From: Sipunculus nudus
Lineage: Eukaryota > Annelida > Sipuncula > Golfingiida > Sipunculidae
Assembly: GCA_026874595.1 (NCBI GenBank)
Contig: CM049317.1
Location: 9,892,382-9,956,381, forward strand
Reading direction: 5' to 3'
DNA length: 64,000 nucleotides
Part shown: one piece after another, positions 11,889-23,455 of the stretch
Layout of the letters: every line of letters begins with the position of its first letter
Numbering within the stretch: position 1 is the first letter of the stretch
Position numbers and translations under genes: made by a program
Notes under the pieces: generated by a model
Databases searched by the model: none
What the model was told of the DNA's origin: nothing
Seen by the model: the letters and a program-made list of their open reading frames with translations, nothing else

Positions 11889-12183
11889 CTAACTGGTCAT
11901 GTGACCATGCATCCTGAGCACCGAAACGGTCGGATCTCTCCCTTCAGCAGCTGGCATACGATATATGAAGTGTTCGAGGAACTGCAAAGTATTTTTCAGC
12001 TGTTTCGGATATTCAATTCCATACAAGTAGTATGCTGCAAACAATAAAGACACAGCATAGCTAATATCCATGTCCATTTCTTTTACTATATGATTACCCC
12101 GACGATGGCCAAAAAGGCTTTCTTGCATTAAGGGGATTTTCTCCTTTCAGCAAAATCGGGGGTGTGACACAGTTTTCTGCCTC
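11889..12183 (-). pseudogene. Pseudogene exon 4 (last)
   Basis: 295 nt. The acceptor is ATATTTGTAG. It opens in phase as EAENCVTPPILLKGENPL. A frame change before about 12110 then leads to ISYAVSLLFAAYYLYGIEYP and a C-terminal tail that ends at TAG (11889-11891). Confidence 0.65.
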
Positions 12184-12576
12184 CTACAAATATAAAAATA
12201 GTATTTATATAATACATAAGTCAGAACTGTACTGGTATATTGGTTCATCTAATAATGTGGGTTTCTCTCTGTGAAAATTAAGATTTTGCACTCCGATGGA
12301 TTTGTTTAAGATGCTTTATGTTTACGCATCATAATGTTGAGCATGATTAATCTTCTATAGGTATAAACTTTATTTTGCATGCAGCTGTTTAACCTCGAAT
12401 TTATATTTTCTTTCAAACTCATCCATTCTGTTTTACGTGTGTTGGTCTTTAACTGAGAGGATTCAATAAACATTTCAAGAAATTTAATAGGGGAAAAAAT
12501 CGTGATATGAGATATTCCAAAACAAATATATGGACTTTAAATTATCAAAGCAAGGGCATATAGAGTGACACCCTAC

Positions 12577-12656
12577 CTTTTCTGCCGAGTACATGAGTGA
12601 CTCCTTTTCATGGAAGAGGGATGGCAGCAGAAGTGTGGCAGCTGCAAGCTTCAGTT
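12577..12656 (-). pseudogene. Pseudogene exon 3
   Basis: 80 nt. The acceptor is TACTTTCAG and the donor is GTAGGG. It is open throughout in the phase passed on from exon 2 and reads KLAAATLLLPSLFHEKES and LMYSAEK. Confidence 0.65.
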
Positions 12657-12944
12657 CTGAAAGTAAAAGAAAGATATATAACGATAAAATATGTAACAAT
12701 GAAGTACTATGGGCTTTTGTTAACTTTTGTCAAAAGTGATTAGGAGTTTATTGGGAAGTTTATGTGTCAGAATGTCTGTTTACTAAAAGGCTAGAAAACC
12801 TGAAAATGAATATCAGTGTCTTGACATTTTGTGACAGATGTGACCTTTGTTAATATCTATATATCTCTTGTTAAAATATGTTTGGATATTGCGTTTTTGT
12901 GCAACTTGTTGCAGCAATTTATTTTGAGAGAATGGTATACTTAC

Positions 12945-13107
12945 TGTTCTCTGCTTCCTCTTCAAGTTACTCATCAATGACGCTGAGCATGCTCTCTTTG
13001 GTACCGCTCTTGGACTTTAACAAGATTTTATCCACCAAGGGTGATAGCCTCTCCTGTAGCGAGTCATCAAGTTGGATACCATACTGGAGGTTCATCTCCA
13101 ACAGCAG
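12945..13107 (-). pseudogene. Pseudogene exon 2
   Basis: 163 nt. The acceptor is TTTTAG and the donor GTAAGT is at 12939-12944. Reads LLLEMNLQYGIQLDDSLQE, then SPLVDKILLKSKSG and ESMLSVIDE, followed by an in-frame TAA and a Glu-rich tail. Confidence 0.65.
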
Positions 13108-13622
13108 CTAAAATGAAGAGTGCAAACAATTTAAGTACAAATTGTAATTGTTCGTTTTTGTATGCAATATCAAAATATTTTTAAAAGACTCGTTTAAGAT
13201 CTGAAAAGGTATAAGCTAATAAGCCCTGTTCTAGAATGTTCTAGAGGTAAATGCAGTATCCATCTATAATGGATATGATTTCTTATAATATTAAGTGATT
13301 AAGTTAACAATTATTAATGACAACAAAGGTTATGTAACATCTGTAATACATAACCATTTTTGTCTCTTGCAGACTCTGATGACTTTTGGATTATTTTTAA
13401 CATTCAAAGAATTTAAAAACTAGTTGGAGATCGGCCATCGAAACTTATTTCAAACTCTAATGTAACGCATTTTTACACAACCACCTCCACATAGGCCACA
13501 AACCATGACGTAAAAATAATGTGTGATGTACAGATCTGTAACTCTCTTGTGTACCAAAAGTGAGAAGTTAGGTGGTCGATATCAGAATAAGAAATCTGAC
13601 TATAAAAGCTTAATGTACTTAC

Positions 13623-13823
13623 AAACTGTGGCAAAGATTAGAAGGGAAACATCTCCAGTGTCTCCTTGGTATCTATGACCTCCATCATTTTTCTTGCACC
13701 GACAGTGCGTTTCATACTGTTGGTCACTAAATCATGATTCGGCCTCACTTTTGACGATTCTCTTCTTAGGCTTTCCAGGTGTACATTCACGCTATGTTCA
13801 TCTTCGTCGTCAGCATGACAAGT
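13623..13823 (-). pseudogene. Pseudogene exon 1 (of those visible)
   Basis: 201 nt, exactly 67 codons. The acceptor is TTCTGTTCTAG above 13823 and the donor GTAAGT is at 13617-13622. It starts with an acidic run (CHADDEDEH), ends in ETLEMFPF, and then has an in-frame TAA nine codons... from the exon end region. Confidence 0.6.
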
Positions 13824-14034
13824 CTAGAACAGAAATACACAGATGTTTTCACAAGACACAGAAAGAATATCAACATGTAAAAGATAATTTTTGGTATATT
13901 TATAACTGATAATGTTTGATTTGAAAGAAATTAGAGTGTAGTATGGCTTTGTTATTTTCCCCAATCAGTAAAGCCTCTGACTTGGTAATTGTATCCGCCA
14001 AAACGAAGTGCCCCCATGCACTTAAAAAAGACCT

Positions 14035-14039
<5 letters not shown>

Positions 14040-14087
<48 letters not shown>
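14040..14087. repeat. (TA)n microsatellite
   Basis: About 23 TA units inside the 5.5-kb element. Confidence 0.95.
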
Positions 14088-14090
<3 letters not shown>

Positions 14091-14521
14091 CGTGTTTATG
14101 TTGGGAGATTTATAAGATAATTAAATCAGATTATGTACATGTATATAAAAGATAAATAATTTAGATTTCTATAACACTATAACAATAAATTTTGGTGTAA
14201 CGGGTCGAACATAAATGTACAGAAATATCGCAATTAGCCAAGTAATGTTAGAATGGTGGGACTTACAAGGAATTAGTAATGCTATGTAATAATTAAATGT
14301 AATGCACTTGAATGGTTTGACTATTCATAGCAGGTTGATATATATTTTAAGAGTACATGTCTTGTTTTGTATTGTAATTTAATTCTTCTTTTTGTTAATC
14401 TATTACTTTATTTATCAACTGCACTGTTTGCCATATTGTATAGTATAGGCCTAAATGAAATTCCTCTATATGTGAGTAACCACATGGTTTTGCTATTTAT
14501 TATACTAATATTGTGCTGTTG

Positions 14522-14784
14522 CTCGGTTTAGTACCATCTGAGTAACCACATCCGAGTGCAAAGGCAGCAAAACATTCCCCTTTTAATTGGCCTTTAATTG
14601 GTTTATACAGTCATCTGACTTACTAAAGGGATTAACTGGCGTGCCCAGCAAAGTGTCCAGGGGCTAACCAATTAGTGGGGCATTAATTGCAATACATAAT
14701 ATATACTGTCCTGGTTGGCAGTGTCCTGGTTCAGGCTGGTTGGCAGCGCAGCTAACCAGGGCAGTAGTGTTTTAGACCCTTATC
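14522..14784 (-). repeat. Right terminal inverted repeat of the 5.5-kb element
   Basis: Reverse-complement partner of 9318-9557. It carries an extra CCTGGTT unit (about 14711-14757) and an extra AATTGGCCTTT near 14583 relative to the left end, so it is slightly longer. Confidence 0.78.
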
Positions 14785-14792
14785 TACTTGGG

Positions 14793-15896
14793 ACCTAATT
14801 TAGGTCCCAGATCTGTACATACTTACGTCTGATGAGCATGTTTATTATGCACAGTTTCGGTTTTTTGTTCATATTCTACCAACTATACTAGTCGGGTTCC
14901 CCTTCATGCACATGTACACAGGCCTGGACTGAAAGATGTTGACGTGTCCTTATGTTGGTACATGTATATAGAGAGTCAGAGTTTTTTTATACTGTTTGAT
15001 TTTCCACAGATATTAAAATAATTAATGAATTTTAGATAATTGACTTAAAATCATTTATTCCAGCATATATATGTAACAGGTATACAGAATATTTCTGGGC
15101 GTTGCTAAAATGAAGGCCGATTAAAATGGTTAAAATAGGCATATAGAAAAAAAGCAAGACATTTTTTATGGGAACTATCAAAATTATGATTTTATGTTTT
15201 AAATTTCCAAAATTGAATTTATTTTTTAAATGTTCACGTATAAAAGTCTTCTCATTAAAGATAAAAAAAAATTAGAAATACACATTTTAGAAAACATGTT
15301 CTAACATGTTTTAACTCAACACCCCGTTTGGAAAATGAATACAATTCATGAGACATTGTTAGCTTTTAAATTATATATACAATTTTAAAAAAAGTTCAAT
15401 TTCTTTAAAACATCATTTCCTTCATTATTACTATACAAACAAGAAAGGAAGAAATGAAATATACATTTCAAAAACTACAAATACGAAGGCCATGGGTAAT
15501 AAAAACAAATCTATAACAGATCCCATTTATTGGCAAAAGTTTTCACATGTAAAGTAATAAGCTGTAAATATATAAGACACAAGCAATAGATTTGTATAAG
15601 ATTTTTGTCTTCAGATTTATGGTGCCTAATATTTTATCATTTCTTTAAAGGTATATTTAACGAGGGGCGACAGCCAACCGCATCCATACTGAGGCCCTGC
15701 ATATACATATACAATAAATATCCTAAAATGCAATCTCGGGGAAAGCCAACAGCTGACACATCAACGGCTGTCACATTTAAACCAGAAATATCTGCTTTTA
15801 CAATGACAGCACGAACTCGATTGAAATATACATAATTTGAAACTGACACATAGCATGATTATACTCCCCATGCACACGGCAAATGCAAAACGGTGA
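14793..15896. other. Intergenic, no gene seen
   Basis: AT-rich DNA starting with a small palindrome (GGACCTAATTTAGGTCC at 14791-14807). No conserved exon or structured repeat was seen. Confidence 0.4.
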
Positions 15897-16040
15897 AATT
15901 AACAAGCTCACAACTCAGACTGAAATTGACAAGCCCTTGAAACTGACAAGCTCATAACTCAGATTGAAATTGACAAGCCCTTGAAACTGACAAGCTCATA
16001 ACTCAAATTGAAATTGACAAGCCCTTGAAACTGACAAGTA
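15897..16040 (+). repeat. 44-bp tandem repeat, about 3.3 copies
   Basis: The unit begins AACTGACAAGCTCATAACTC and repeats at 15941, 15985 and 16029, exactly 44 bp apart. A more diverged copy starts near 15897. Each unit contains two internal TGACAAG half-motifs, so a shorter ancestral unit is likely. Confidence 0.9.
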
Positions 16041-16077
16041 ACAGAGGTTTAGTTGGAACAACTGGAGGATGAACCTG

Positions 16078-16079
16078 AC

Positions 16080-16138
<59 letters not shown>
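16078..16138. repeat. (TA)n(GA)n compound microsatellite
   Basis: TA repeats with one GTA interruption run directly into GA repeats. A GC-rich patch of GCGGGGCGGG and CCCGCAGCCCGCGGG (16161-16233) follows, of unknown nature; it resembles the subterminal part of some hAT elements. Confidence 0.9.
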
Positions 16139-16239
16139 TAGGCTATATACATACTAGGGCCCTGCGCGGGGCGGGTTTTGACCCGCAGCCCGCGGGGGCC
16201 CAAATAAAGTCTGTGCGGGGCGGGCTGCGGGTTGATGAT

Positions 16240-17107
16240 CTGGCGGTTCAGTAGAACATGAATATATAATTATTCATAAAAAAAACTTTCATTCTAAGAC
16301 ATTGATATTTTTGTATAAAATGTTTTCATGTGCATGCTGTAAAAATAGTAATATGAAAAGATAAATGTTTATAAAAGATTTAATTTATTCCTGTTAACCC
16401 CTTACACTGACTGACAGTTGTGACAACAATATGCATATGTGTCTTTTCTATAGGTATAACTTCAATTTGTTATACAAAATAGATGATGCATCATTAATCT
16501 GAAATTTAGATTTTAAACAACTGTCCATGGCTGAGGGAGCTGGTGCGGATCCGACAGAGTCAGATATCACCGTGATCATCTTGAGCGCCGAAATCACTTT
16601 TACGCCGACGACGGTATATGGCCATCTTTTCCTGCTAAACTGGTTCCGCGTCTTCGGCGGCCCTTGGTTAAGTCACTTTGACGTGATAAAGCATGCACCT
16701 ATCACACCGGGAAAGCGTATGAAAAGCGGATCAAAAGCTTAAATCAGTTTTTCCGTGCCCCAATGTCGGAATTCATTCGCCAAATTTCCCGAAGCAAAAG
16801 AGAAATTAGTGATACGAGGCAATAATGTCGCTTTTGAGTCGCCTATTGGTTCGTTAATCATGCGTTTTTCATACGCCTATTCGGATTTCCCTCGATTTTG
16901 TATATGTTTTGGATCGCCGGCTTCTTTTATCATTCGTTTATGTTTCAGGTCGTTATTGCATCTGAATCATCCTCTACACCTTTAAATTTCCAAACTTTCG
17001 CTTTCCATGTCCATTTTCTCATAAAATAATGTTTTTGGTTCGTCATTCGGTCTGACACGGGCTTTAGGGGTTAAACGTTAACCGACATAAGGGAAATATT
17101 TTTAAGA
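16240..17107. other. Intergenic, possible but unproven exon
   Basis: Between 16500 and 17060 base composition is more balanced and CpG-richer than its surroundings. An ATG in a fair context at 16527 opens 71 codons (MAEGAGADPTESDITVIIL...), which I cannot assign to any family. It may be a first exon, or part of a mobile element, or chance. Confidence 0.25.
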
Positions 17108-17320
17108 CAGAAGCAGATCCAGGCGGAGGGTGCAGGGGGTCCGGACCCCCCGCCCCCCTTTTATAGGCCGACGCACTCTTTCTTTAAGGGTTTGAGACCA
17201 ATTTTTGCTGGCAGGACCCCCCCCCCTCCTTTTCCTGACCCGGGGACCCTTTTTTTTAGGTTTTTCAATAGTCCTCCAATGTTGGACCCCATCCATTCCT
17301 AAAACCTGAATCCGCCCCTG
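17108..17320. mobile_element. 213-bp hAT-type MITE
   Basis: The ends are CAGAAGCAGATCCAGG and CCTGAATCCGCCCCTG, imperfect inverted repeats (12 of 16 bases match). This CAGGGGCGGAT-like terminus is a classic hAT pattern. The core carries GGTCCGGACCCCCC and homopolymer C and T runs. An 8-bp duplication is not clearly preserved. The copy at 5733-5900 belongs to the same family. Confidence 0.7.
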
Positions 17321-18181
17321 TTTGATAGTACCCACTGCGATTATAATAGCACCCTGACCATCATGTTTAACTATTAGACTGGCAGTGTTAGGTTTTGGCT
17401 TAGCATAGGCGGCGAAATCAAATATTCATTGGGAGGAAGGGGCGGGGGGGGGGGGGGGGCTGCAATAGTAGACCAATATACGGTATACTTCAAGTACGGA
17501 AACACCGCGCACATTTCATTGTTATTACTATATGCTTATAGTAATTACTTCCATTCCAAACTGAGACAGACCATTTTGCCATTTGGTGATGAAAAACTTA
17601 AATCGCTGTATACTATTTTATTTGTGGGGGAAATCCTACAACAATATAAGAGCTGCTTTCGTGTTATTAGCAACTTCTAATGGCTAAATAAGGTCGCAAG
17701 ACTTGGGAGTTTAAGCCCCAATAAAAGATACTGATATCAAAACTGCGTTTACTCCAATGGCTGTATAAGATAAGCAGGCCATGCATGGTGACGGATTGTT
17801 ACTACACCTGAAGTACTAGGCTTTAGTGCTTGGTTGTTTGGTCTTAGTGCTTGGATATTTAATCGAATATTTACATGAACGGATTTTGATTGAATTTTAC
17901 GAGGGTTAGGGGTACACAGATGGAACAACTATAAAAATCTTGCAGAACACCAGAGTGCGATTTGTTCAAATGATTCATTGATATTATTTCAAAGCTCAAC
18001 GTATATTCCCCGGCTGAGCGTCATTTACGTGTATTAGGGGCAGCCTTTATACTGGAGGAGAGAGCTGACCTACGATGTAACCATCGAGATGAGGAGCCGT
18101 GACATTCTGGGATTGCATCCATTCCTTATACCTGTTAAAAGCATCCAAAGAAATTCAATCAGTGTATGCGCTCATGAAACT
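17321..18181. other. Intergenic, no gene seen
   Basis: Contains a long G tract (about 17442-17458) and otherwise unremarkable sequence. No exon was recognised. Confidence 0.4.
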
Positions 18182-18340
18182 TTCAGGGCACCTCGGGAAT
18201 GAGCCAGTGAAGAATAAATTACATTTCGGTGTAGGCCCAACTCATGATCTGGATCCAGGAAAGACGTCCAGTAATATTCACAAACGTGCAGTCACATTTG
18301 CAGGATTGAACATGGGAATATGGACCGAATAAGTGAATGC
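18182..18340 (+). repeat. Dispersed repeat copy A (GATCTGGATCCAGG family)
   Basis: Similar along its length, same orientation, to 23303-23455. Shared landmarks are GGGAATGAGCCAGTGAAGAA, CATGATCTGGATCCAG, a TAATATTCA segment, GCAGTCACAT and GGATTGAAC, ending in GGGAATATGG. Confidence 0.7.
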
Positions 18341-21300
18341 AACACTTTTATTGGGCCAATGATCTTGGAAATAGTCAATAAGAGAATGAAAACACGGTGT
18401 AGGGTTTTCCCACAGATAATAAAAAAGAACACAGGAATTTAAATTTACCATCACCAATAGATAAAAAACCTGTCCGAATTTAGAATGCGTATTACTAACA
18501 TGCCAAAACAGTTTACTGTCAGTCAGTGCATAGGGTGTACGCTGTACTACAGATATACGCTGTATACGGGTATACGCTTTACTGAAGATCCGAAATGTGG
18601 CCGGTTACTCTCTTCACCATTAATTGGCTTTACAGTGTCATTTCCTTAAACATACGTAGGGACCCCAGCTACTCTCCAAGGGACTTACCTGCGGGCCGTG
18701 GAGGTCTGGCCCTCCAGGCCCGCTAACTCGTGACTGACCACTTACGCCCTCCCCCTTAACTGGCTGTGATTCATTATCAGGGCATAAATGGTTGAGCCAA
18801 CTTGTAGTGTGGGGGTGAGGGGTTATCTATTAGGAGTATATGGAATATCCTACAACGGGTTGCGGGGCACCGCCCATAATATAATAATAGAATTTTGCAA
18901 TAATATTTACACGGACGGTTGAAAATATTTTCAAATCCCTATATTGTAATAGATTAATTGACACAGCAGCTTAATTCACGTGGGTATGGTCTTAGACAGG
19001 TTAGTTATAACCAATGGGGATCCGTTCTTTTCACTCAAGATCAAGGGTGGTCTTAATAGACAGTTCGTCTTTGAGACAAGTTCAACTATATCTCAACTTT
19101 AATTGGAATTATTTACAGGGAATTTATAACGAAACATTGATAACGGACCCCCCACCCCCCCGAAAAAATCATATATTTTGCAGTTAAAAATATTTATATG
19201 ACACAAACTCATTCTATCATCGAGAAAAAAAAAGGTTAATAAAATGTCAGTCGACATAAAGGGAAAGTGGTAGTCTTAAAAGTATACAAATCTGAAAGCC
19301 ACGAGTAACAACAACATTTTATTTCACATATGCACATGTGCATTTTTTTTCATATTCTGCACTAGTCGGCACTGTGTCACGTCACGATTACATTTGTAAG
19401 AGGTACCGTATGTCCGCGGCAAAATTACGGTAAAAGGTACCGCAGTTGCGATCTCCACCAAGTGCACTCTGCTCCCCTTTCAACTCTGTCAAGCGTTTTT
19501 GCCAGACTCCATGATGAGCAAGTCTGATGAAAGAACGGACATAAAACAGGCTGGTTAGGCTTAACGATGACACAAATCTGTTTAACTCCATAATTAAATA
19601 TTTTATCAACAGGATTTTAATACCGGTATGTTTGAACTCAAAGACTTCAGCTGTTAAAAACTACCATGGGAGAAGTATGGAACAGGAACTGTGCCATAAA
19701 AAATGTAATTAACCACCACAATGAATGATTGACCAGTTTCTTGAGGCGTCAGGGACGCACGTAAATATCAACAATTGCTGATTATGTATTCCTGGCCAGG
19801 TCATGTAAAACCAAAGGAATTTTTAAGGTGTGACTGAGGAGCGCAGCTGTAAGACGCGGGGATAATTATTACCGCCAGGTGTTCATGTTTGAAATAATTA
19901 AGATCTGGTAAACATTAAATTTTCTTCAACTGTAAATTGATTTTTTAACAGGTTATACATGTCAAAATAAGAATATTTTTCAACTGTAAGTTTGTTTGTT
20001 TCACTGACTGACCACCAGTTGCCGCTGACATTGCCACTGAAGGGTTCCTTATTTCACAGATTGAACGCCAGATGACGCTAATTACCGGTCATGATATACT
20101 GGTACACCGATGCAGCGTTTTCAATACCCAAGTGTAATAAAAATATAAATTGTACCACCTGTAAAGCTGCCGAAATTAGCCTTTGATGCTTCGTAAAATA
20201 AATGATATTTAATATTGATATGTAAATTGTGTTTAGTCAATCATATTAAAGGTAGCAGTATAAATCTGTATGATACTCATATGGTGCAAAATTCATGATA
20301 ATTTATTGATTTACCTGACAAAAGCAACAAACCATGTAAATAATGTAACTAGCAGATCCTCTCTTCAATACCAATAAAAGTCCCGAATAGAGTACAAAAT
20401 AAAGTAGAGTCTTTTCAAAACATGGTATTAACTCATTCAAATTTTGCTTAACATATTATTAACAACAACAACAAAATTGAACTTTAAATCTGAACAATAC
20501 ACAAGGCCATTCTGTACACCTTGATATTGCACTTTCTTTCTAAAACAATAAATTGTTAATTTAAAGAAGAATTTCCCTTATGAGTGCTGAAGGTCATACA
20601 CAAACTGAACAGCAAGTAAAGAGATAAATATATCAATTGTGATGAACATAATGCAGTAGCATTGAAAGTGCAAAGACTTTTCAGGATGTGAAACTATATA
20701 AAGTACATGATGTAATTGACCTTTAAATTTTGCTATACATAGTATTAAGATACTTTTATTAGACAAACTTAATCAGATAATCGACTAAAAAATTTCTACA
20801 GCCTAACTTCACAAAACCTGTACATCTGAACAAAAAGCATAATACAAAATGAAAATGTTAATATTTCTTTTTCAGGGAATTTTAAATGTAGAATACAGAT
20901 AATAAAAATATCAGATCAATTAAAATTGTCATTTATACATGTTTATTTCATTCAACCTATTTTTGATTGGTCCCATAACAATTTATTCTTGTAAGACAAA
21001 CAGTCGGTAGTAAACAAGGTCACTTATGAACCTACACTAATTTGGTTCAGCCCATAATAATGATGGCAAAACCCTAATCACATCGTGCAACAGGATAAGA
21101 TAACCCTTATTTACTGGACAATTATAAACATTGTAAAGCATTTACATTCATTTAAAATTATACCTCTGAAATACCTACAAGGGCCTGGCAATGATATATT
21201 ACTGTAATAGGTTTACTAGGTGAAACTGGTAAGACTTTTGAAATTAATTTGAGATATTATATACCAACATGTATTTACAAAGTATTCCTTATTCCCCTCA

Positions 21301-21768
21301 CGGAGTGCATTATTAACAAACCATTGTTGCATCATCTCTTACATTATGTGTAAACATTATATACACACACACATATATATATATTATGGCTGTCACAATT
21401 TACTGATACTTAGTCATACAGAGTCAAATATTGCATCAGCATCACCTAATGTCATTCCATTGTTAGGCTGATGATATATGGCCTTCTAACAGAAATCAAA
21501 CATTAACAACTTCCAGCATTTAATAATGGTTGGCAGCCAGGCACATGTAAGGAAAATATCACTGGCCAGAAATAGATGAATTGGCATTTGATTGGCTGAC
21601 TGCCACATTTTCAAACCAATTACAGAGTCTGTTTCATTGATAGTTATCCCTGAAGCATGGAAGCAATGGCACCAAAGCTTGAAAACTCCAAAAACATAGA
21701 AGAGCAAGACCTTGAACCAAACTCCAATCCTATTTCATAAATATGTACTAGCTGTATACCAATAATTA
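18341..21768. other. Intergenic, no gene seen
   Basis: Mixed AT-rich DNA with a (TA)-(CA) patch at 21359-21382 (just inside the next 400 bases), C runs near 19146 and a TATACGC short repeat near 18540-18575. I looked for exons on both strands and recognised none. Confidence 0.4.
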
Positions 21769-21960
21769 TGACATATGACCTGTTACATCAAGGTTTTAGT
21801 GTGTATGTAAAATGACAGCCCCCATCAGTGGTTTCAAGAAATGTGGGGAAATAAACCTGTCAGGGTTTGATAGAGGTGGGAATGTGACATTAAAAGTAAT
21901 CACATGACAGCATCAAATCTTTCTGCTGAAAGAGTTTGCTTGCAAGGGGCAAGGGGACCT
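21769..21960 (+). repeat. Dispersed repeat copy B1
   Basis: Same orientation and order as 27340-27520. Shared stretches include GGTTTTAGTGTGTATG, AAAATGACAGCCCCCAT, AAATAAACCTGTCAGGGTT and AGAGTTTG. Non-coding. Confidence 0.75.
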
Positions 21961-22875
21961 GTACCTTTAGCGTGGAACAGCCCTTATTTGGACCATGCCC
22001 AAATCATAAATGTATAGCAGGATTGTGTATTACACTTGTGAGGGATTTGCAAGGTTTATTGTATCCTGATATAAAATAGCATTGCGTGGAAATGCAGTAT
22101 GTCTAAAAATATATATAGCATTGAATGATACAAAAGACATGAAGCAGTCCTCAGCGAATATCTATACAAAACAGCACAGCTGGGACATTAGTGCCACATG
22201 GTGGCCAGGTACAGAACTACATTTGATTTGTTCATATTTTGCTGAAACGCAACTATCATAATTTAATAAATATAAGAAACTTATGTTTGTAAAATTAACA
22301 ATGTGGCACATGTTCTAATTTAAAATCTCATGTTTGTATCAGCAGTTTTGTTCAATATTTTCACACCAGGTGATTTTTTTTTTCCACAGAACAGTTTTTA
22401 CTGTTACCCTTTATTTTTTTATCCTGAATACTGCAATAATATCAACTAGCTAACATGCTGCTTCCCATTATACAACATACGACAGCATATCTTATTTGGA
22501 CAAATACTGATACCTGCAGTGTATAATATACAACCCATATTAACATAAAAACTTATCATATTTTAGTTGCACATGATTACAATACCTAGTACTGGTGATG
22601 CTGTGCTTCAGTACTGGTGTTGGTCTGAAGACCATTACAGCTGTTCTTGATTCGAGGCACTAAGAAAAAACTGTCAAAATCTCTAACAGGTCTGACGAGC
22701 AGAAATTCTGTTTAGCATGATCTACTGATCTTAATAACAATATTATTACAACAAATCTCTCGCCTTAAAATGTTCTTCCTTTGATAAATAACCTTTCCTC
22801 TTTCCTCAACAGAAAAGGTTACATGACAGCACTGCTTAGTTTTCTGTCAGCTGCCCTGGTAGTAATATTACAGAT

Positions 22876-23053
22876 TAAGGTGGAATGTGTCTGAAAGACC
22901 ACCTGTCTAATGAGACCACCTGTCTAATAACCCCACCCTTGGGTGAACAAAAAGCAGTCATATTTGTTATAGATGGCCTGTCTAATAAGACCATATGTGA
23001 TTTGAAACCACTTTTTGCCAGTCCCATGGGTGGTCCCATAACATGTTTCACTG
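22876..23053. mobile_element. Degenerate mariner-type MITE
   Basis: The right end GTTTCACTG followed by TA matches the mariner-type end at 30197-30375. The interior has repeated GACCACCTGTCTAAT-like and TGGTCCCAT-like motifs on opposite strands, as in a decayed inverted-repeat element. The left end is approximate. Confidence 0.45.
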
Positions 23054-23302
23054 TATACAAATTATGTGTGGGTTGTTACATTGAGACTTTGTGAGGACAA
23101 AGACGCCACTATAAGGGAGGGTAAGTACAGAGGATCTGGCTTGGATTCCTAGCCATGGATCCTGTGGTCTTGGTCTTAGTTTTGGTCTCAAATTGACTGG
23201 TCTGGCTAAATTGTTGTTGCCTTCATCAAGAAGAAATGCATTTGTGTGGTATATGTGTTTTTTCACAACAGAACTCTTGAACAGAATCCAATGTAATTTG
23301 CA

Positions 23303-23455
23303 GGCCATCTCAGGAATGAGACAATGAAGAATTGATCAGATTTTGGTGGTGGTCTGGCTTATGATCCGGATCCAGTAAGGGCTTCATTAATATTCATAAT
23401 GGGGCAGTCACATATGCCGGATTGAACCTGTGAATATGGGCCAACAATTGAATGA
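23303..23455 (+). repeat. Dispersed repeat copy A2
   Basis: Partner of 18182-18340, with GGAATGAGACAATGAAGAA, ATGATCCGGATCCAG and GCAGTCACAT in the same order. A perfect short palindrome GCATTCATATGAATGC follows near 23510. Confidence 0.7.

Larger units (their letters stand above)
11889..13823 (-). pseudogene. Decayed four-exon gene inside the transposon
   Basis: Four exons on the minus strand: 13623-13823, 12945-13107, 12577-12656 and 11889-12183. Each has GT and AG borders, and the phases fit from exon to exon (0, 1, 0). Translation gives a basic segment with MKRTVGARKMMEVID and ETLEMFPF, then LLLEMNLQYGIQLDD, KLAAATLLLPSLFHEKES, PPILLKGENPL, and SYAVSLLFAAYYLYGIEYPK. This order recalls a family of uncharacterised fish and invertebrate proteins often labelled SAMD3-like; that assignment is from memory and tentative. 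Breaks: in-frame TAA in exon 1 (after MFPF), in-frame TAA near the end of exon 2, and a frameshift in the first third of exon 4. No N-terminal exons were found. A captured host gene or element-borne cargo are both possible. Confidence 0.7.
9318..14784. mobile_element. 5.5-kb DNA transposon carrying a decayed multi-exon gene
   Basis: Inverted ends of about 240-260 bp (9318-9557 and 14522-14784) enclose the region. The identical 8-mer TACTTGGG flanks it on both sides (9310-9317 and 14785-14792), as a target-site duplication would. Both ends share GGTCTAAAACACTACTG, then CCTGGTT-type repeats, then GTAAGTCAGATG-type and GTTACTCAGAT-type motifs in mirror order. An 8-bp duplication points to hAT or a similar superfamily, though the outermost bases (CAACAT against GATAAG) are not the usual CAG. 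No transposase was recognised. The interior holds a four-exon pseudogene (11889-13823), a recurring 14-bp motif and a GGTTCTTT array. Confidence 0.75.

Noticed and set aside
13623-13823. Frameshift rather than nonsense mutation in pseudogene exon 1
   Set aside because: The exon is exactly 67 codons and its phase matches the next exon, so a single in-frame TAA explains the break without an indel.
16527-16742. 71-codon frame beginning MAEGAGADPTESD
   Set aside because: Fair start context, but no homologue recognised and no confirmed splice partner. Kept only as a note on the region.
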